From assembly GCA_006176705.1 (NCBI GenBank), contig QRFJ01004912.1, forward strand, positions 62,001 to 126,000: DNA of 64,000 nucleotides. The letters are read 5' to 3'. Below, in pieces: positions 37,001 to 52,000 of this stretch; within the stretch, counting starts at the first letter, position 1; every line of letters begins with the position of its first letter. The DNA comes from Cocos nucifera (lineage: Eukaryota; Streptophyta; Magnoliopsida; Arecales; Arecaceae). The position numbers were made by a program, and so were the translations under genes. The notes under the pieces were generated by a model. The model worked only from the letters and a program-made list of their open reading frames with translations, made no database searches and was not told the DNA's origin.

Positions 37001-40000
37001 AAATATATTTCTTGTATATAAAGTAACAACTAAAATATTACATCACATATAAATTTGTTATATATTCCCATTTTTGATCTCGATGGATCCAAGCTTGACC
37101 AATCTAAGCCTAGCTTGTGCTTTTGGGTCATTTGCTAATCAATTGGGTCAAAATGGAGCTAAAATTTCTACCAAAAATGAGTTGGTTTACAAGCAGCTCA
37201 CTCATTTGGCATCTCTAGGTATTTGGTGGACATTACAAGTTCCAATTTTGTTATTGTGAGGAAGGAATGTGCTTTCAATGTCCAAAAGTAGTTGCTCATG
37301 GCTGAGTAATCTGTAGACTGTATATTTAATCAGTGAGATCGTTTGTTTCTGCATGCAATCAATTGTCTGGTCATTCCAATGGTATGGTATGTTGAAGATC
37401 ATAGGAACAATCTAATACCATTGCACTTGGCCATATTTTATTAAGCCTCACCTATTTCTGTAAATATTACAAATTCATCAAGTCACTTATTTGGCTGCCA
37501 AATGGAATGGTCACCTCCTGGGTCGTTGAATGAAGAATGTTCACAAATCTTTGGCACCATAAATAGAAGTACATGAAAGAAAAATTTTGATGATCTGGGT
37601 TGTGATGACTTGGGTGTTGTCATGTACTAAGGAGACTTTGCAATGATCTGTGATGTCATGTACCAAGGAGACTTTACAATGATCTATGACTACCATATGT
37701 TTTTATTACTTCTCTTGAACACAGAACCTGTATGAAGATTGATGCAAATTAAATCATGATAGTTTTAATTGATGCAAGAATATATTATTCAGTTTATTCT
37801 TTTTTATTTGTGCTTCATCCTTGGGTCCTTGTGGTTGCAGTCTTATGTTGTGCCCTGAACCTTATGAGTACCTCTAAATTATGTTTTTCTTTCTATGTTC
37901 CATCACCATTATCTTTTACTTGTATTGATGGTTTGATTGCTGAAGTGCATGCTGGTTGTTAACAGGCTCTTATTGACACCAGTGACCGTGAAATCTTTGT
38001 GAGCTTGACATGCTGTTATAATGATAGATACCAAAAGCAGAGGGGTGCAGTTGGCAGTCAAATCATTGGTGAAAGGGCTCAAATAATTCTTGAAGAAGTC
38101 AGTGATTTGTCTCTCTTGACAAGCTCTCAGTGCTTAAAGCATATTGGTACTCATGTTCTGTTTATACTTGTTGTATGGTTGCTGTATGCTTCTATGATAT
38201 ATATATATATATATATATCTTCTGATGTTTTTATTTTTAGGGGAGTATTTCCGACCTGTCATGGATGGATTTGAAAATGAGAGTCATACAACTGTAAGTT
38301 AGTCTGAGGAATGTCATTGGTGTTCTTTATGCTTATTTGCTTTAATGTGCCAGCATCGTCTGATTGGCATGTTCTTGTCACCCTATCTGTATAGGTTGCA
38401 GAAGCTGTTCTTAGAGACTATGTTTTTGTGCATCTTACTAGCAACCATGACAAGTTCAATTTACTGATGTTGGTTACTTCTTCCTTTCTCCTATATTGTG
38501 ATCCTTTAGTGTTTCAATGGTTTTTTCTCAATTTGTGTCATCTTTGCCCCAGATATTGCAGACTTAAATGGCTTGGTTTCATAAAAGTGAAGTCAATTCT
38601 TGTGGTATTAATAGTCTCTTGCTTTAGTTTTATGCTGCAGAAACTTTACGCACTTGTTGATCAAACTGTTGCACCAGATAACCCTGATGCATTACAAAAT
38701 CAGGAGATTCTACTGCCTGGACACTTGATTACTATTTATGTTAAGGTATGTTGTTTATAGCTCGAAGTGAATTCATTAAAATTTTGTTATAATTTAGAGA
38801 GTTCAAGCAAAAAGAAAGCTTGATTGGGCTTTGTAAGTTACCTCATGGAACTAAAACTTTACAATTAGCAGGAGCCAATTCTGGGCAGACTCTGGTTATG
38901 CAGTGCTGCTTGTTTTCTATATCATAGTTTCTAGGTGTCTCTTCTATTGAGCTAAAATGGCTAGCATCTTGAAGAGAATCTTGGTTCATTCTGCAGCATC
39001 AAAAGTTCTGTGGTTGTGTCCATCAGTTTTCTGTGGTCATGGATGTTTCATCTGAATACCACTAATTTTGTTGATGACTGGTGGTGTTAATCATTTTTTG
39101 AGAGAGAACCATTTCTTGGCCTTCTGGCCTTTGTTTCTATATTATCAACGAAGTTCTGAAGAAGAAAATTCATTTCCCTTTTGCTGTTGTGTAGTTTCAT
39201 AGTTCATTTGTTTTCTTTACTTTATGTAGGTTTCCCACATAAAGGATTAGTCATATTACTACTAGGAGTGAAATTGAATTCTACATCTACTGAATGGAGC
39301 TCGTACAAGAAAATAGTAGATGATGATATACAATAGTTTCATGTTGAGTTTGCCTTTGATAGTAAAACTTTTAGAAAGGATTAATAAAATACTTAACAGA
39401 ATAGATGGGATGTTCATGAATAGTTTGATCTGATGGCTAAGATATATGGATCAAAAGTATGTATTTGTTAATATCATTTCTTATAGGGCTGTAACCAATT
39501 TTTGTTTGCTTTAGTTTCTATATATCCTAACTGGTTTTTTGTAATTTGGTTAATTAGGAAAATATGTTCTTAGCTGACATATTTTATATTTTGTGATATT
39601 TTGGATAATTAATATTTTGTCATCTTCGCAGGAGAAGGTTCAGGATTGGTTAAACAAGTCAAGACGTCTGCTTCTTGATGAGCTAGCAAAGAAAGAGAAA
39701 AAGTTGGACTTCAGTATTGGTATGTTTAACCATATGAGTTTGCTCATCTCTTGGCTTAAAATAATATTTTTCATATAATAACTAACTTGCATGGAAATTG
39801 ATTTTGTGGAGCAACAAGAAACCATTTTTGTGTTTCTAATGCTTCTTTTCTTTGGCATGTCTTTTAACAAATCTCTTTATTGATGCTTTGAATTTTTTGT
39901 TGATCGGTCATTTAGTATTATTTTAAGCAAAAACTAAAAGTCATAATTAGAGGTGGCAAATTAGCCAATCTATCAGGTACCCAACCCGACCCGACCTAAC

Positions 40001-43000
40001 CTGAGTGAGGCAAGTTTTACCCAACCCGATTGGAACCCGGACGGATATGGATTCTAGAAAAAAAAAAATACTCGAAGCGATTTCGAATCGGATACGGATG
40101 ATGATATGCCTTGACCCGAATCCGATCTGATATAACCTTAATATATATCGCCCTTTCAAAACTATAATGATTTTATATTTTTTACACGTACCCAACCCGA
40201 TCCGACCCTTCTTAAGTCTTATCTATGCGACCCGACCTGAACCATATCGCTACTTGACCTGACCTAACTTGAGTTGGGTATGGGGCGGATATGGGTGTGG
40301 GATTGTTACTTGCAGGGTGGGTACAGGTATGGGCGACCCAACCGGTTGCCATCCCTAGTTGTAATCTTGTGCTGAAATCATTTTAGGTCTTGCAATTACT
40401 AAGTGTGTAAAACAAGGGTTGTAATAAACCTATTATTTACCATAGAAAAATCAAGACTTGAGATGGTGTCCTGTTGTTAAGATTACCTACAAATCATGCC
40501 AAGGCAGTATCAGTGATTCTGTGATTGGTAATCCAAAGTGAGTATTCACTCCTATGGTCATGATCTATAATATTAGGGGGAAAAGAAATGAACATTATCT
40601 ATAGAGCTTGGATGCTAAAAAATATTAATATTGGGTACATGCAATGTGAGTTTGAATTATTGATCTCGATCTAGATATATTAAGCATGTACACCAAACTT
40701 CATCTTATTTGCGTGGCTTTAAACTACAAATCTTGTAATAGCATTGTATCTTGCCATTAAATTTTTTTTTTTTTTTGCCCGAGACCACTTCATGCATTAG
40801 AAATTACGTAACTTTTGGCATTTAATTTATAGGCCTTTTAGATGTTGCAGGTCATATATGTAATGTTGTGGATTTTCAATCAAGATGTTTCATCATCAAT
40901 TTTGCATTGGCAGTATTGACTTTCCCATCCTATTAGGACTCTACTCTTTCTAATACACAATCACCCACACGTATATAGGTATATACACACAAACATTGAC
41001 TTATGCACATAGATACATATAAGACTTTGTACCTATGTTCACATATGCATATAGGTATACTGAATACATATACAGATATATGCATGTGCATGAACACGGA
41101 TACACGTGTATTACTAGAGCCTGCCGGTATGGCTTAATTGCAGGAGTCTTCCACGTAAGATGACATATCTGCTTTTAAATCTTCTTGAAAACTCGTAACT
41201 GCACCTTCTTCCTAAACAATTCTTGGTAGTTCATTTTATTTTTACAAGACCTGCTTCTCCATACTTTTGTTCCTTCACCAGCACCTGATTAACTGAGCAG
41301 TGGGGTTTAAGCCTAAATTTTATCAATGCAAAGCTAAAAATGAATCTATATAATTGGAGTGCGTCAATCTTACTAGTCCAAAGCCAATAATGAGTCTTCG
41401 TAATTCACAATGTACATTGCTGGTAGTTACTGAATTATTAAGGTACATTAAAATGGGGAAAATGTATGATTTCATGGTTTCTTGCCTCAAGTCAATAGGA
41501 AAGGGACAATATCATAGAGCTGGTGTGCTCAAATATGTTGTAGGCTTTATAAATTGGCAATCCAGGTCAGTGTTATTAAAGGCGTGTCTTAGGTGCAAGG
41601 GCCGTCACCTCTATACCCCTTAGGTGTGGCGATAGCCCTCAGGCGTAGCGCCTCAAGCGCACGCCTTTGCATTATTCAAAGGTGCAATGAAGTTAGTTAT
41701 AGTATTAATTTCTAGTTTCTAAGAAATAGAAAAGGTCAATTTTAGTACATAGAAAAAGTTAATTATAGTACATAGAAAGGTCAATTATAGTGTATAGGAA
41801 AGGTTAATTATAATACATAGAAAATGTTAGTTATAGTACACAGGAGTGAGGAATGATCTGGTGTTTGTTAAGTATAACAGGCATTGATGCATCGATATAG
41901 TAGACATTGACCCTATATCATGAAAAGATATCGATGATTGCAATGAGTGGTTGATTGGAAGAATGAAGTGAGTTCATACAGATAGAAATGATGAACAAGA
42001 CCAAGTATTTAGTGATAGTGATGATGGTTTGATATGGGATCTTGTTGCTGAAGTTTTTGGAGCTTATGAGCTTGCTTATCGCACTAGAGTTAGTACGAAA
42101 ACATCTTCCAAAGAGGGAGCTTCAGCATCATCATCAAGATCAAAGTCTAGTAGACAGTCCTAAGTGCAGCTTGTAGATGAATCAGAGGAGGAGAGATGAT
42201 GGGTATGAGAAAGATATCGGAGAGAAATAAGAAGAAAATGATGAAGCTGGTTTGCTTGATGATGATGATGATGAGGAGGATTAGCTAATTAAGAATTTAG
42301 AAATCACTTATTTGATTGTATTTGGATTAGAGCTAGTTTTTACATGTTGGACTGCTTGTCTATAGCTAGATTTTTTCTATTTTTAGTTTTTATTTTTTAA
42401 TGACAAGGTGCTAGTTTTTACTTGCTGGAACTCTTGCCTATAGCTAGTTGTCTATTTTTTCTATTTTTGGTATCTGACTTCTCTCAAGCATGCACCTGCA
42501 CCTTGCGCAATAGGCAAGTTAAAATAATTTACGGTGATTGAAACTATTAAATTGGTAATTCAAATGCATTAAAAGGAAATCTCTAAACATGGGACTTCTG
42601 GTTTTTAGGCACAAAACAGATATTCTAGGTTCTGTTCATTGTATGACATCGTTCTTCAGTTACCTCACTGATTTAAAATAATAGAAAAAGGACCCTAGGA
42701 TGCTAACACAATTATATTGCTGCACACCCACTATTTTGGGTCCTATTTGAAAAATTCTTATTGGCCAACCATTTGAAAATTGATTTGAAATTGACCACAA
42801 TCTCTTATTTTGGTTGGTTTTAGTCGGTTTCAACCAGTTTCTGTTAGTTTCATCTGGTTTCAGCTAGTTTTTGTCAAAAATCACATAAACTTCTTTTCAT
42901 TGTTCAACAGTGTATATGTTTAATGTTTTCTTTGAGTCTCCATTGTTGAATTTCTCCTGTGTTTGAATTTCTTTAGTAAAAAGACATTACATGCTGGCCA

Positions 43001-46000
43001 TTCCTTTTTCCTGAGACGTCTCTATTTTAATACAGAAAAAGAAATATTAAATGAAGTGATTAAATGAAATATTTTCTTATATAGATGTTTTTTCTTTCTT
43101 AGATGGGTTGTTAAAATGGAATAGAATGAACTATGTTTTTTTTTGGCTTAGATGATGGAGTGGAATATGCTTTATTAAAGTGAAATGTGCTTAGCTGGTT
43201 TATTTTATGATTTGTTTGAAATCAAAAGAAAGATTTTTGCATGGAGTTTCTTATTGCTTATATGGGTTATTTATCAAGCTTTTTGAAATGCAGAGTATAC
43301 TTCCGCATGTGTAGGTATGTGCATGGTTTGGTTTGGTTGGTTTAGGATTATTTTTGGAACTGAACTGACCTTATCTGGTTTCCTAAAACCGAAACCAAAA
43401 CCAAAACCGTACCAACCTACTACGTAAAAAGGGGGGTTCAAACTAACCTGAAAAATTCAGTTTGGTTTATCTGGTTGATGTTCAATGGGTTGGGCGACAT
43501 GGGCTGGGCTAAATTTAAGTGTAAAAATTCCATTTTATATAGCATTGATGTTCAATGGGCTAGACCAGTGTTCACCGTCCTAAATTGAGTGGTTTGAGGC
43601 GTGTCGAACGGGATCAGCGAGGAACCGAGATGGTTCCGGCATGGAAAACGGTACATGCCGGTGTCGAGGAAGAAAGAGGAAAACAGAGGTAGAGAGAGAG
43701 GAGAGGGAGAGAAAGGAGGATGCTGTCGGAAGCCGGCGGTGGCCCTCTGTGGCTGCTGGATGGTGGCGGAAGCTACCGTGGCTCGATTCACTTGATGGGG
43801 CTGCCGCAACGAGTGAGAAAGAGAGAGAAAGGGGAGAGACCATTGAAGATGGGAGGATGGGACGGCGGAGAGGCCACCGGAGGACTTTGGGTGGCCGCCG
43901 TGGTCACCAGACGGCGAAAGTGGCACGGGCGGCATCGCGGTTGCGGAACAAGGGCTGTTGCCTTATTTTTAAAAACGGAGATGAACAGTGAAGCCGGCAA
44001 ATGGTTTATCGGCTTCATTGTTTAAAAGATTTTTTAAAAAAATTAAAATCGATGAAGTCGGCAATCGGATTGTCGGCTTTAATTTTAATTTTTTTTAAAA
44101 AATCTATTAAACAATGAAGCGGGTAAACTATTTGCCAACTTCACTTAAGTTTTTATTTTTTAAAAACACCTGTGAAATAGGGGTTGTCGGCTTCACTTAA
44201 GTTTTTGTTTTTTAAAGTCCTTATTGCATGCCTGTGGTGCCACACGCGTGGATTGCGCCGTCCAATGGCCAATCAGAGGCCGTCCAACGGGCTCTCCGAC
44301 TCCTTCCCCTCCCTCTTTTCTTTCTTCCTCCCTCTCTCTCTATTTCTCTTTTCTCCTGTTTCACGCCCACGGCGCCGTGCGCTTAGACTGCACCATCCGG
44401 CGGCCAGCCAGAGGCCGTCTGACTCCCCCCTCCCTCCTTTTCTTTCTTCCTCCCTCTCTCTCTATATTTCTCTCTTTTCTTCCTCTTGGTGCCCTTCCTT
44501 TCTTTGTTTCGGTTCACGTCGGTCCAATCCGGTATGGAACCATATCGGACCGTGCCTCCGGTCGACCGGACCGGACATCAGTACTGGAACTGAAAACCTA
44601 AGGCTGGACTAAGTCAAAATATATAAAAAAATATTAAAAGATTAATATGTGTGTACATGCACACAGATGGGTCGGGTTGGATTGGGTCAGTTTGAATATA
44701 TATACTTATATATACATGTGGGTCAGGCCGGCTTGGTTTAAATCAGTTTTCTGAAAACTCAAACCGAAACTAAATTGAATTTTTTCGGTTCAAGACTTTC
44801 TCAAATTGACACTAAACCAAATTTAAAGAAAACTGATATAAACCAACTGAAGAGACCAATTTGGGTCAGGTTCGCAGTTTGGCCAGTTTTTTGCGTGCCT
44901 GGTGCCCCTATGCATATGCACCTACAAATGCAGATGTGGTCTCTTTACTACACTGTGTTGCCTTCATGCAAAATTATCTGTTGTCATACTACATAGCGAC
45001 CAAAATATAGTCTATTTAGCATGGCGTGGCCACATATGTGACCTGCTTAGTATCACATGGCTGTGCGTTAGCCTGTTTAGCATTCTAGAGCTACATGTAC
45101 AACCTGGTCGAATGTGGGCCCATGTAGGTAGGTGAAGCAAGCTTACATTGATGTTTAGGTTTGAACATCTATTAATAGTATTAAGATGTTGATCATGTTG
45201 TAATTTTGGCTATTATTTTTTAATTATCCATCCATAAAGGAGTTGCTCTCCTTATTGTTGTTTTTATTGTACTTGATATATTATATTTATTGTTGAATAG
45301 CTAAAAAATAGTAAGCACATATTTATCTGCATATGTGACCAGCATATTACATTGGCACCATTCCCTTGACCACCTGCATGCTGCATCTGCTTTTTAAAAT
45401 ATGGATTAATATTTACTTTTTGGATACTGAATAGGTACTTGTAATAATTCTATACTCTTGTACTTGTGATTAATCGAGTGGGTTAGATATTTAGTTATTT
45501 GCACTCAATAGTCAATAATTTAGTTATTTAGTACATTATTTTTGATCTACTTAATGCATTAAGCTTCAGTGAATCTGTACAAATTGATTTTAGTCTAAAA
45601 TGACCAAATTTTTACAAATTACAATCCCGGATAACCTAGAATGTAGTATAATGACCTGGAATAACTTGTTTTGTACATTTTATTTTTGTTAAATTTTTTT
45701 TTAATATTTTTCTAGACTTTTCTGGCCAAAACTTTGAAATTATTGAGACAATTGAAACTTCCAAAACTGGATCTCTACTTGGGGACTGAAATTGAAACCA
45801 TGTTTTGGAAGCATATTGTGGATGGATATGAATATCAGTTGGGTCCAATCCTTCTGGTTTTGGTATGATAGGTCAATAAACTTTTTAAAGTGTATAAATT
45901 GATGGATGGCTATGAGTGAAGTTGCACCAACTGAACATGAAAATAGGGGTGCAACACATCTGAACTTGATGGAGCTTGGTTCTGATCTGGCTTGGCTTGA

Positions 46001-49000
46001 AATTATTTCAAGCTTGAACTCTTAGATCATGCTTGGTCTGTTTACAATTGTTTTGTGCTCAATTTGAGCTTAGTTTTGAATGATGCTGAACATGAGCCTA
46101 GTTGATGGGCTTGATAATCCTGAATTGAGTTGAAATCAACTTCTTGATTGAACCAACCCTCGTTCAATATTGAAAGCTTGATTTAAGCTTCTTTCTCTGA
46201 ATTAACATCTTGTTGATTCCATGAATAAATAAAATGCAATAATTAATGTCCTAATCCAGCAGTACATTATCTATGTATTTTACAGTATATAATATAAATA
46301 TATTGAATCCTTGCATAGTTGAGCTTGATCAAGCTGGGTTAATTTTTGGCTCAGCTTGAAATTTATTTGGAGCTTGTTTTGCTGGTTCAGGCTTGATTTG
46401 TTTAGCATCAAATCAAGCTTGATTTTAGCTTTTCTCAAGCTAAGCTCAAGTTGAGCTTAAATCGAGCTTGAGCTGTTTGGAGTTTGTTTGGCAGCCCTAT
46501 ATGAAGGATAAACAGACTAGTAGGCAAAGAGTGCATGATGATTGAAGAGCACTTGGTGGAATCGTTGGAATCATCAATCTTTGTTTCAACAACTATTCGT
46601 GCTTTAGCATGCTTTCTGGCATCTGCAATAAGGTGGCTCTCTTTAGTGGGGTTTTTGGTTGCAAGTATGATGGTGGAATGGCCTGTAGCAAAAAGGATAT
46701 GTGGGAGATGATCAAAGCCACTTCTGCTTGCTACCTTCACCCTCCCGTGTGTAAATCCAAAGAGATAATATGCATATCAATTCATGAATTTACTAACAAG
46801 GATTTAGCATTCAGTATGCATCAACTAGCACTACACGTTTCTTAAACTTGCGGCTGTCTATGTGCACGCATGGCTAGGATTTGATATGCAAATCAAGTCT
46901 TGTAAAAGGTTTATGTTAAATACCTTTTCTAAAACAATTATATACCAGGATTTATATCCCAATGGGATGTCCCGTGGGACATCGGGATGGGATACCATCC
47001 CATGTGTCGGGATAAGACTATTTTGCCAGCATCCTGGCGTGACGGCGGCGCATTCTGTCCTATGGAAAAATCAAGACAGCCCGACCAACGGGATTTAAAA
47101 CCTTATTTATATATACATTAATACAAGCATACACATACAAATATGAGTTGGACCATTCATTACATGCTGAATCTTTGGTGAAAGATCAAATTATTCTTAT
47201 AAATGGTAGGTCGTCCAAATTGGAGATTAGGGGCGATAATTCTTTTTATGGACTGGCTGTACTCGCCTGAAATAAAATAATTTATGTAAGGGCTTTTTAT
47301 ATTCTGCATCAATTTGGGAGGCACAATATCACACAGTTATAATTGGACAGGTCTAGGTGTGGGTCTTGTACGAGATGGGTCATGATAGGTTGGAAAATTT
47401 GTTAAAACCCAGTCGGAACAGGCAGTAGTGCAGTGTGCCATAGGTTATTCATGTCTTGGTGTGGGTGATTCAGACTATCTGGCAATTTATGGTTAAGAGA
47501 AAGAATGGTAAATGTTGTCTTGGTTTTGGTGATTTGGATGACCTTGCAGTTCCTGGTTAAGAGAAAGAACTGTAAAACTGAAAGATAAATGGACTAGAGA
47601 ACATGTTTAGGATTAATTGCTTTTTTTGTATTTTGATTTACTCTTCTCACTTTATTTGGACTTCTATCCTTTTCCCAATTTTGTTTTTTTCCTTTTTCTA
47701 GGGTCCATGAGTAAAAAGTGAAAAACTGATTAGATTGGTGGGCTAGGCAAGGTCCATAAAAAATAAAAGGATTGATAGGTTATCCTTTCAAATGTTCTAA
47801 ATGGTTTAGATATGAATCAAGAGTTTTAGATTCGACAGGCATTTGTCCCATCCATAACCCAATTGACCATTTGTCACTATTATTGGGGATCTACATTCTG
47901 TTGCCTTTGGCTTGCACTACTTAAAATGCCTAGAAAGTGAAAATCATATGTTCTGGTGTTCTACCTATTCTCTCAAATGGTGCAAAAATTGACGGTGTCA
48001 AACTACTAGCTGTTGTAATGTGATAAAATTTATAATATAGCATGTCAACTAAATTCTACACTGTTCATGATGCCACTAAAGGCGTCTATTTCTGAAGCCA
48101 TGATGCGTATTTAATGGCTTTCAAAACTTATGATCTTGGGCTTCTAGGCTTTTTACATACATCATGATCAATGTGGGTCTTCACTTTGGATGTTTTATCA
48201 CTGTTTTGACTAACAAAAGATTTAACAGTAGTGTGAGGTCTAGCACTGCTGTCTCTGTTGTTTACATGCTTGTGCAAGTGAAACACCCAAACGAGTGAGA
48301 AATTAAAATTTAGCAACTTATAGGGAATCTTGTTCTTTTTAAATGTTGTCATCCAAGAGAATTGATCTAAGTTCAAACATTCATTTTAAATTTTCAGCCA
48401 ATTAAGTCAATAAAGTTGTTTGTTTCTAATGTTTTTGACATGGCAAACAACAATGAAACTAGGAATTTTTTATTTATTTCAAATCAGATTTCATAACAAT
48501 CCTCATGATGTAATGTTTCGGGAATATTTGGATAGTGTCATTGTTATGTCAAAATGTCTCATATGGCTCATCTGAACTTTGTCAAATTTTTGTGCCTGCT
48601 CATAAATATTGGTATGAGGGCCTGAACCCAGCTCATTGACACAATAAATTCAGCTTCTACACATCTGAGTTTAATATTTCCTTCATTTGTAAGTTATCAG
48701 GAAGCTTGCTTGGAGATGTATGTAACCTGTATATGAACCACAATCTAGAACATTGCGAATCTGTCAGTATAATATTCATTATATTCTGGTATACAATTCA
48801 TTGTTATGCATCTTATTAGTTCTTGCCAATCATTGGCACGTTATGGTAACTTGATATAATATTTCAGCTGGTAGAATTTCCTTGGTGCCTCATTTTATCC
48901 AAATTTTTTCTCCCACTCCCCTTCCTCAGCTTCAGTGCACTTATCTCAATTCAGCATTGTTTATTGCTTTTGTTAGTTTAATAAACATTTTGTTGCTTCT

Positions 49001-52000
49001 TGCCTTTCTGAGTTGAAGATCTTTTGCTTCTTGCTATTCAACCATTATATCTATAGTCTTTTCTTGAAAAAAAAAAACGTTAGGCATAATTTGATACTTT
49101 TATGGGCTATTGATTGATAGGTTTTATGAATACAGGTTTGCAGAAAACTGAAATGGAGTTCTACAAAAGTTGTTGTTTGGTTGTTATCTATAGAACATAT
49201 TTTGCCAAAACTGACAAATCAAAAAAAATCTGAAAAATGAGTTTCATGGAAAACAAATCTCTCCTGGTTTTTCATATGACCTGTTATTACAAGGAATCAT
49301 GCTTTATTGCTATCTGTTTTAGGAAAAAAATTATGCAACCAAACAGTCCGCCCTGTTTAACAGATTTTTTATGTAATTTTATTTTTAGAGCATTGTTTCG
49401 ATGCTCCTGCATATAAACCTGTTTTCCGTGATGTGCACTGTTGCTTTTGTGGTGCAGTTTGTCACGTTTCTTAGATCTTGTTATCAAGCCTTTTGTTTCA
49501 AGGCCCTTTTGTTATGTAGTCATTTGCCCACCCCTATTAGTTTCTTCATGTCGTCATCTTAGTTAGTTTTAATTCCAGCTTGAATGTCAAATATAATATT
49601 GTTTGTTAATTTCAAATTGTTGAATTTGTTGATAGAGCATTGTAGTTATACTGACCAAATGAATCATTATGTTTAGAACTACAGAACTGAACATTGATTG
49701 GATCTTCTTAAAAGCTTAACCTATTAATGTTTGGTAGGCATTATAGACTTATCATTTATATGTATTATCTATAACACTAGCAACATATATTTCCTGTAGT
49801 ATTATCTTATGAATGGTTGAATTTGTAATGCAATATTTACATACTAACATTGTATATCAAGCTCTGATATCTTCATGTTCATTGCTTCCAGTATACCAGG
49901 TAGCAAAATTTTTGGGTCGAAATGCTGCTAGTGTAGGAAGGTCCATTGAAAGTATGATAAAACTTGGAAGATTGGCTACATCATCAGGTCTTGATTTGCC
50001 TCAGGTATGCTCCTAAAACATCGCTTTATAGAATTTCCATTCTTATAATGTCAACTTGTATATGCATTAATGTTGTTTTTGTCTTATGCTAATGGGCTTC
50101 ACTTAGATGTTAATCTAGTTACTGTGTGTGGTCTAATTGCCTGTGTTGATTGAAATCTAAATTCTGTTGATATCAGCAAAATCTATTTCTCCCTAATGCA
50201 TTTTGTGCCATCACTTTTCAATATAATTGCTGCCACCATTTTACCCGACATTAGATTTTTCCCCCTCATTTTTCATTTATTTGATGATAAATAGTGTTAT
50301 ATTTAGTTTTCCATGTATGCATTCGAAAATGTAGTCAATGGATTCCACTAAATACTAATGTTTAGTTTAGTCATTTGTTGAGAATGCATTTTGTGGATTT
50401 TTGTTCCTTTTAGGAATGTCTATTTTTTCTCATTTTTGCATAAACAATTTAACAGAAATTATCATCTTCTAGGAACTCCTTTTTTGTCTGTGAGGAATCT
50501 TAAAACAGAAGATCGCAAAACCTGATTTACATAAACACATTTGATGTAGTATCCAAGCTAGGCTAGTGGAGTCTTCTATCTCTGATATATAACCTCAGTG
50601 TGGGGACCTGAAGGACACTTTGATGGTCAACTACAAAAGGCCGGTTTCAGTCCATATGCCAAGTTGAACCAAGAGTCAGCGCTCATACAATCACCCTTCA
50701 GTACATTTGGTATTGGGGTCAAGCTTTTTCAGTAAATGGAGGATTTTGTTGTTTGCCGAACTCAGTTTTCAAGTTTTTATTGTGAAAGGTAACCAAACAA
50801 TTTTTGACAAAATTCACTCTTTTTAGGTTATATATAAATCCATTTTAGTAAATCTGCCAACCAAAAAGGGTTTCAGACATTTATGATTGTAACTGTATCT
50901 TAAGGGCATGGGCCATGGGGCATGGAAACATGGATGGTGGAAGTACATGAACATTGTTACGTATGTAGACCATTTTTGCATCTGTTTAAGCTTTTGATGG
51001 ATATTTTGCTTTTGGGTATTTAGGTGACGGAATTCAAGTTTGTGACTAAAGATGCTAATTGTGTGACTTTCTTTACTTTTCCATTATTTAATACAAACCA
51101 CTCAGTGAAGCTTTAGGACACTTTAATTAGGAAACTTAGTAGATGGAACATATGCGAGTCATTAGTTGAATATAGAAGGAAGTGCAGTTGGATGCTGTCT
51201 CCCTTAATTGGCGAAATTAGGGATATTAGGGTATCATGTTTGGTCATGCTCTGTCTTGCACCAAGGCTGTTGGACCACCTTGCTAAAGGAGTTGCCAATG
51301 TCCTTAGATGAGAAGAAGTCATTGATGGGTAAATTTTTTTGTTGACGATCCTTTCAGATTTTTCCTTTAATCTTTTTCCACTTATTATTTCCAGCATCCC
51401 TCATTGTTCATTTTGTAGCAATTGAATTTAATCTTGCCAATAAAAAGGAGTTTGTCTGACCTATTTGTTGAATATCAACTGTATATAAATATGCATGGCA
51501 ACAATATTTTATTTCTGTGCTTTATGTTTATTAGATTAATGAATAATATTTTCCATTCAAAAAGGAAGCTGTCAATTAGGGATGAAGCCATGTCTTATGT
51601 CTATGAATATCCACCAAAGCCTATAGACTTTCTAAGTTGTTTTGAAGATTCTTTTTATTTTCTTGTTTGATCTTTTGTCTGATATGATAAATATTATGTT
51701 TGCAATTATATGGAAACAAAATATATGGCAAGCATATGTAGGGAATGAGAATTACAATCTTTTTATATATATATTTTTGATTAAGCGATGAATTATGTTA
51801 AGCTTGAGGTTCGCCGTACCACTTAGTATGGTGTGTACCATATTGTATCAGGAGGAAATTGGTACTAAACCTCACTTCAAGTCGGTATAAACCCTGTGCC
51901 ACCTGTACCGAGGCATGCCGATCCGTATCGAGATGTACTGACCCGTACCGAGGTGTATACCAATCCGTACCTAAGCATACTGACCTTTACTGACATGTAC

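Larger units (their letters stand above)
33711..37965 (+). other. NRPA2 intron 8
   Basis: 4,255 bases. It holds homopolymer runs (T22 near 34,020, A15 near 34,150, G10 near 34,270), a short GTT run at 34,505, a long hAT-type element (35,584-36,374), a G-run near 36,570 and a 36-bp tandem duplication (37,619-37,690). A piece at 34,196-34,240 (cttctcccaactatttggga) resembles a motif common in dispersed plant repeats. The rest shows nothing. Confidence 0.65.
39720..49891 (+). other. NRPA2 intron 13 (10.2 kb)
   Basis: The longest intron in the window. It contains hAT-type elements at 39,948-40,357, 41,568-42,530 (transposase remnant), 43,566-44,601 and 45,944-46,499, a possible small element at 46,945-47,104 and a tandem repeat at 41,733-41,845. 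The stretches 40,360-41,565, 42,530-43,310 and 47,110-49,890 show no recognised feature apart from short A, T and dinucleotide runs. Confidence 0.7.

Noticed and set aside
43552..44612. Several frames of 100-142 codons rich in Ser, Pro, Arg and Gly
   Set aside because: They overlap on both strands within a GC-rich non-autonomous hAT-type element and show no family motif.
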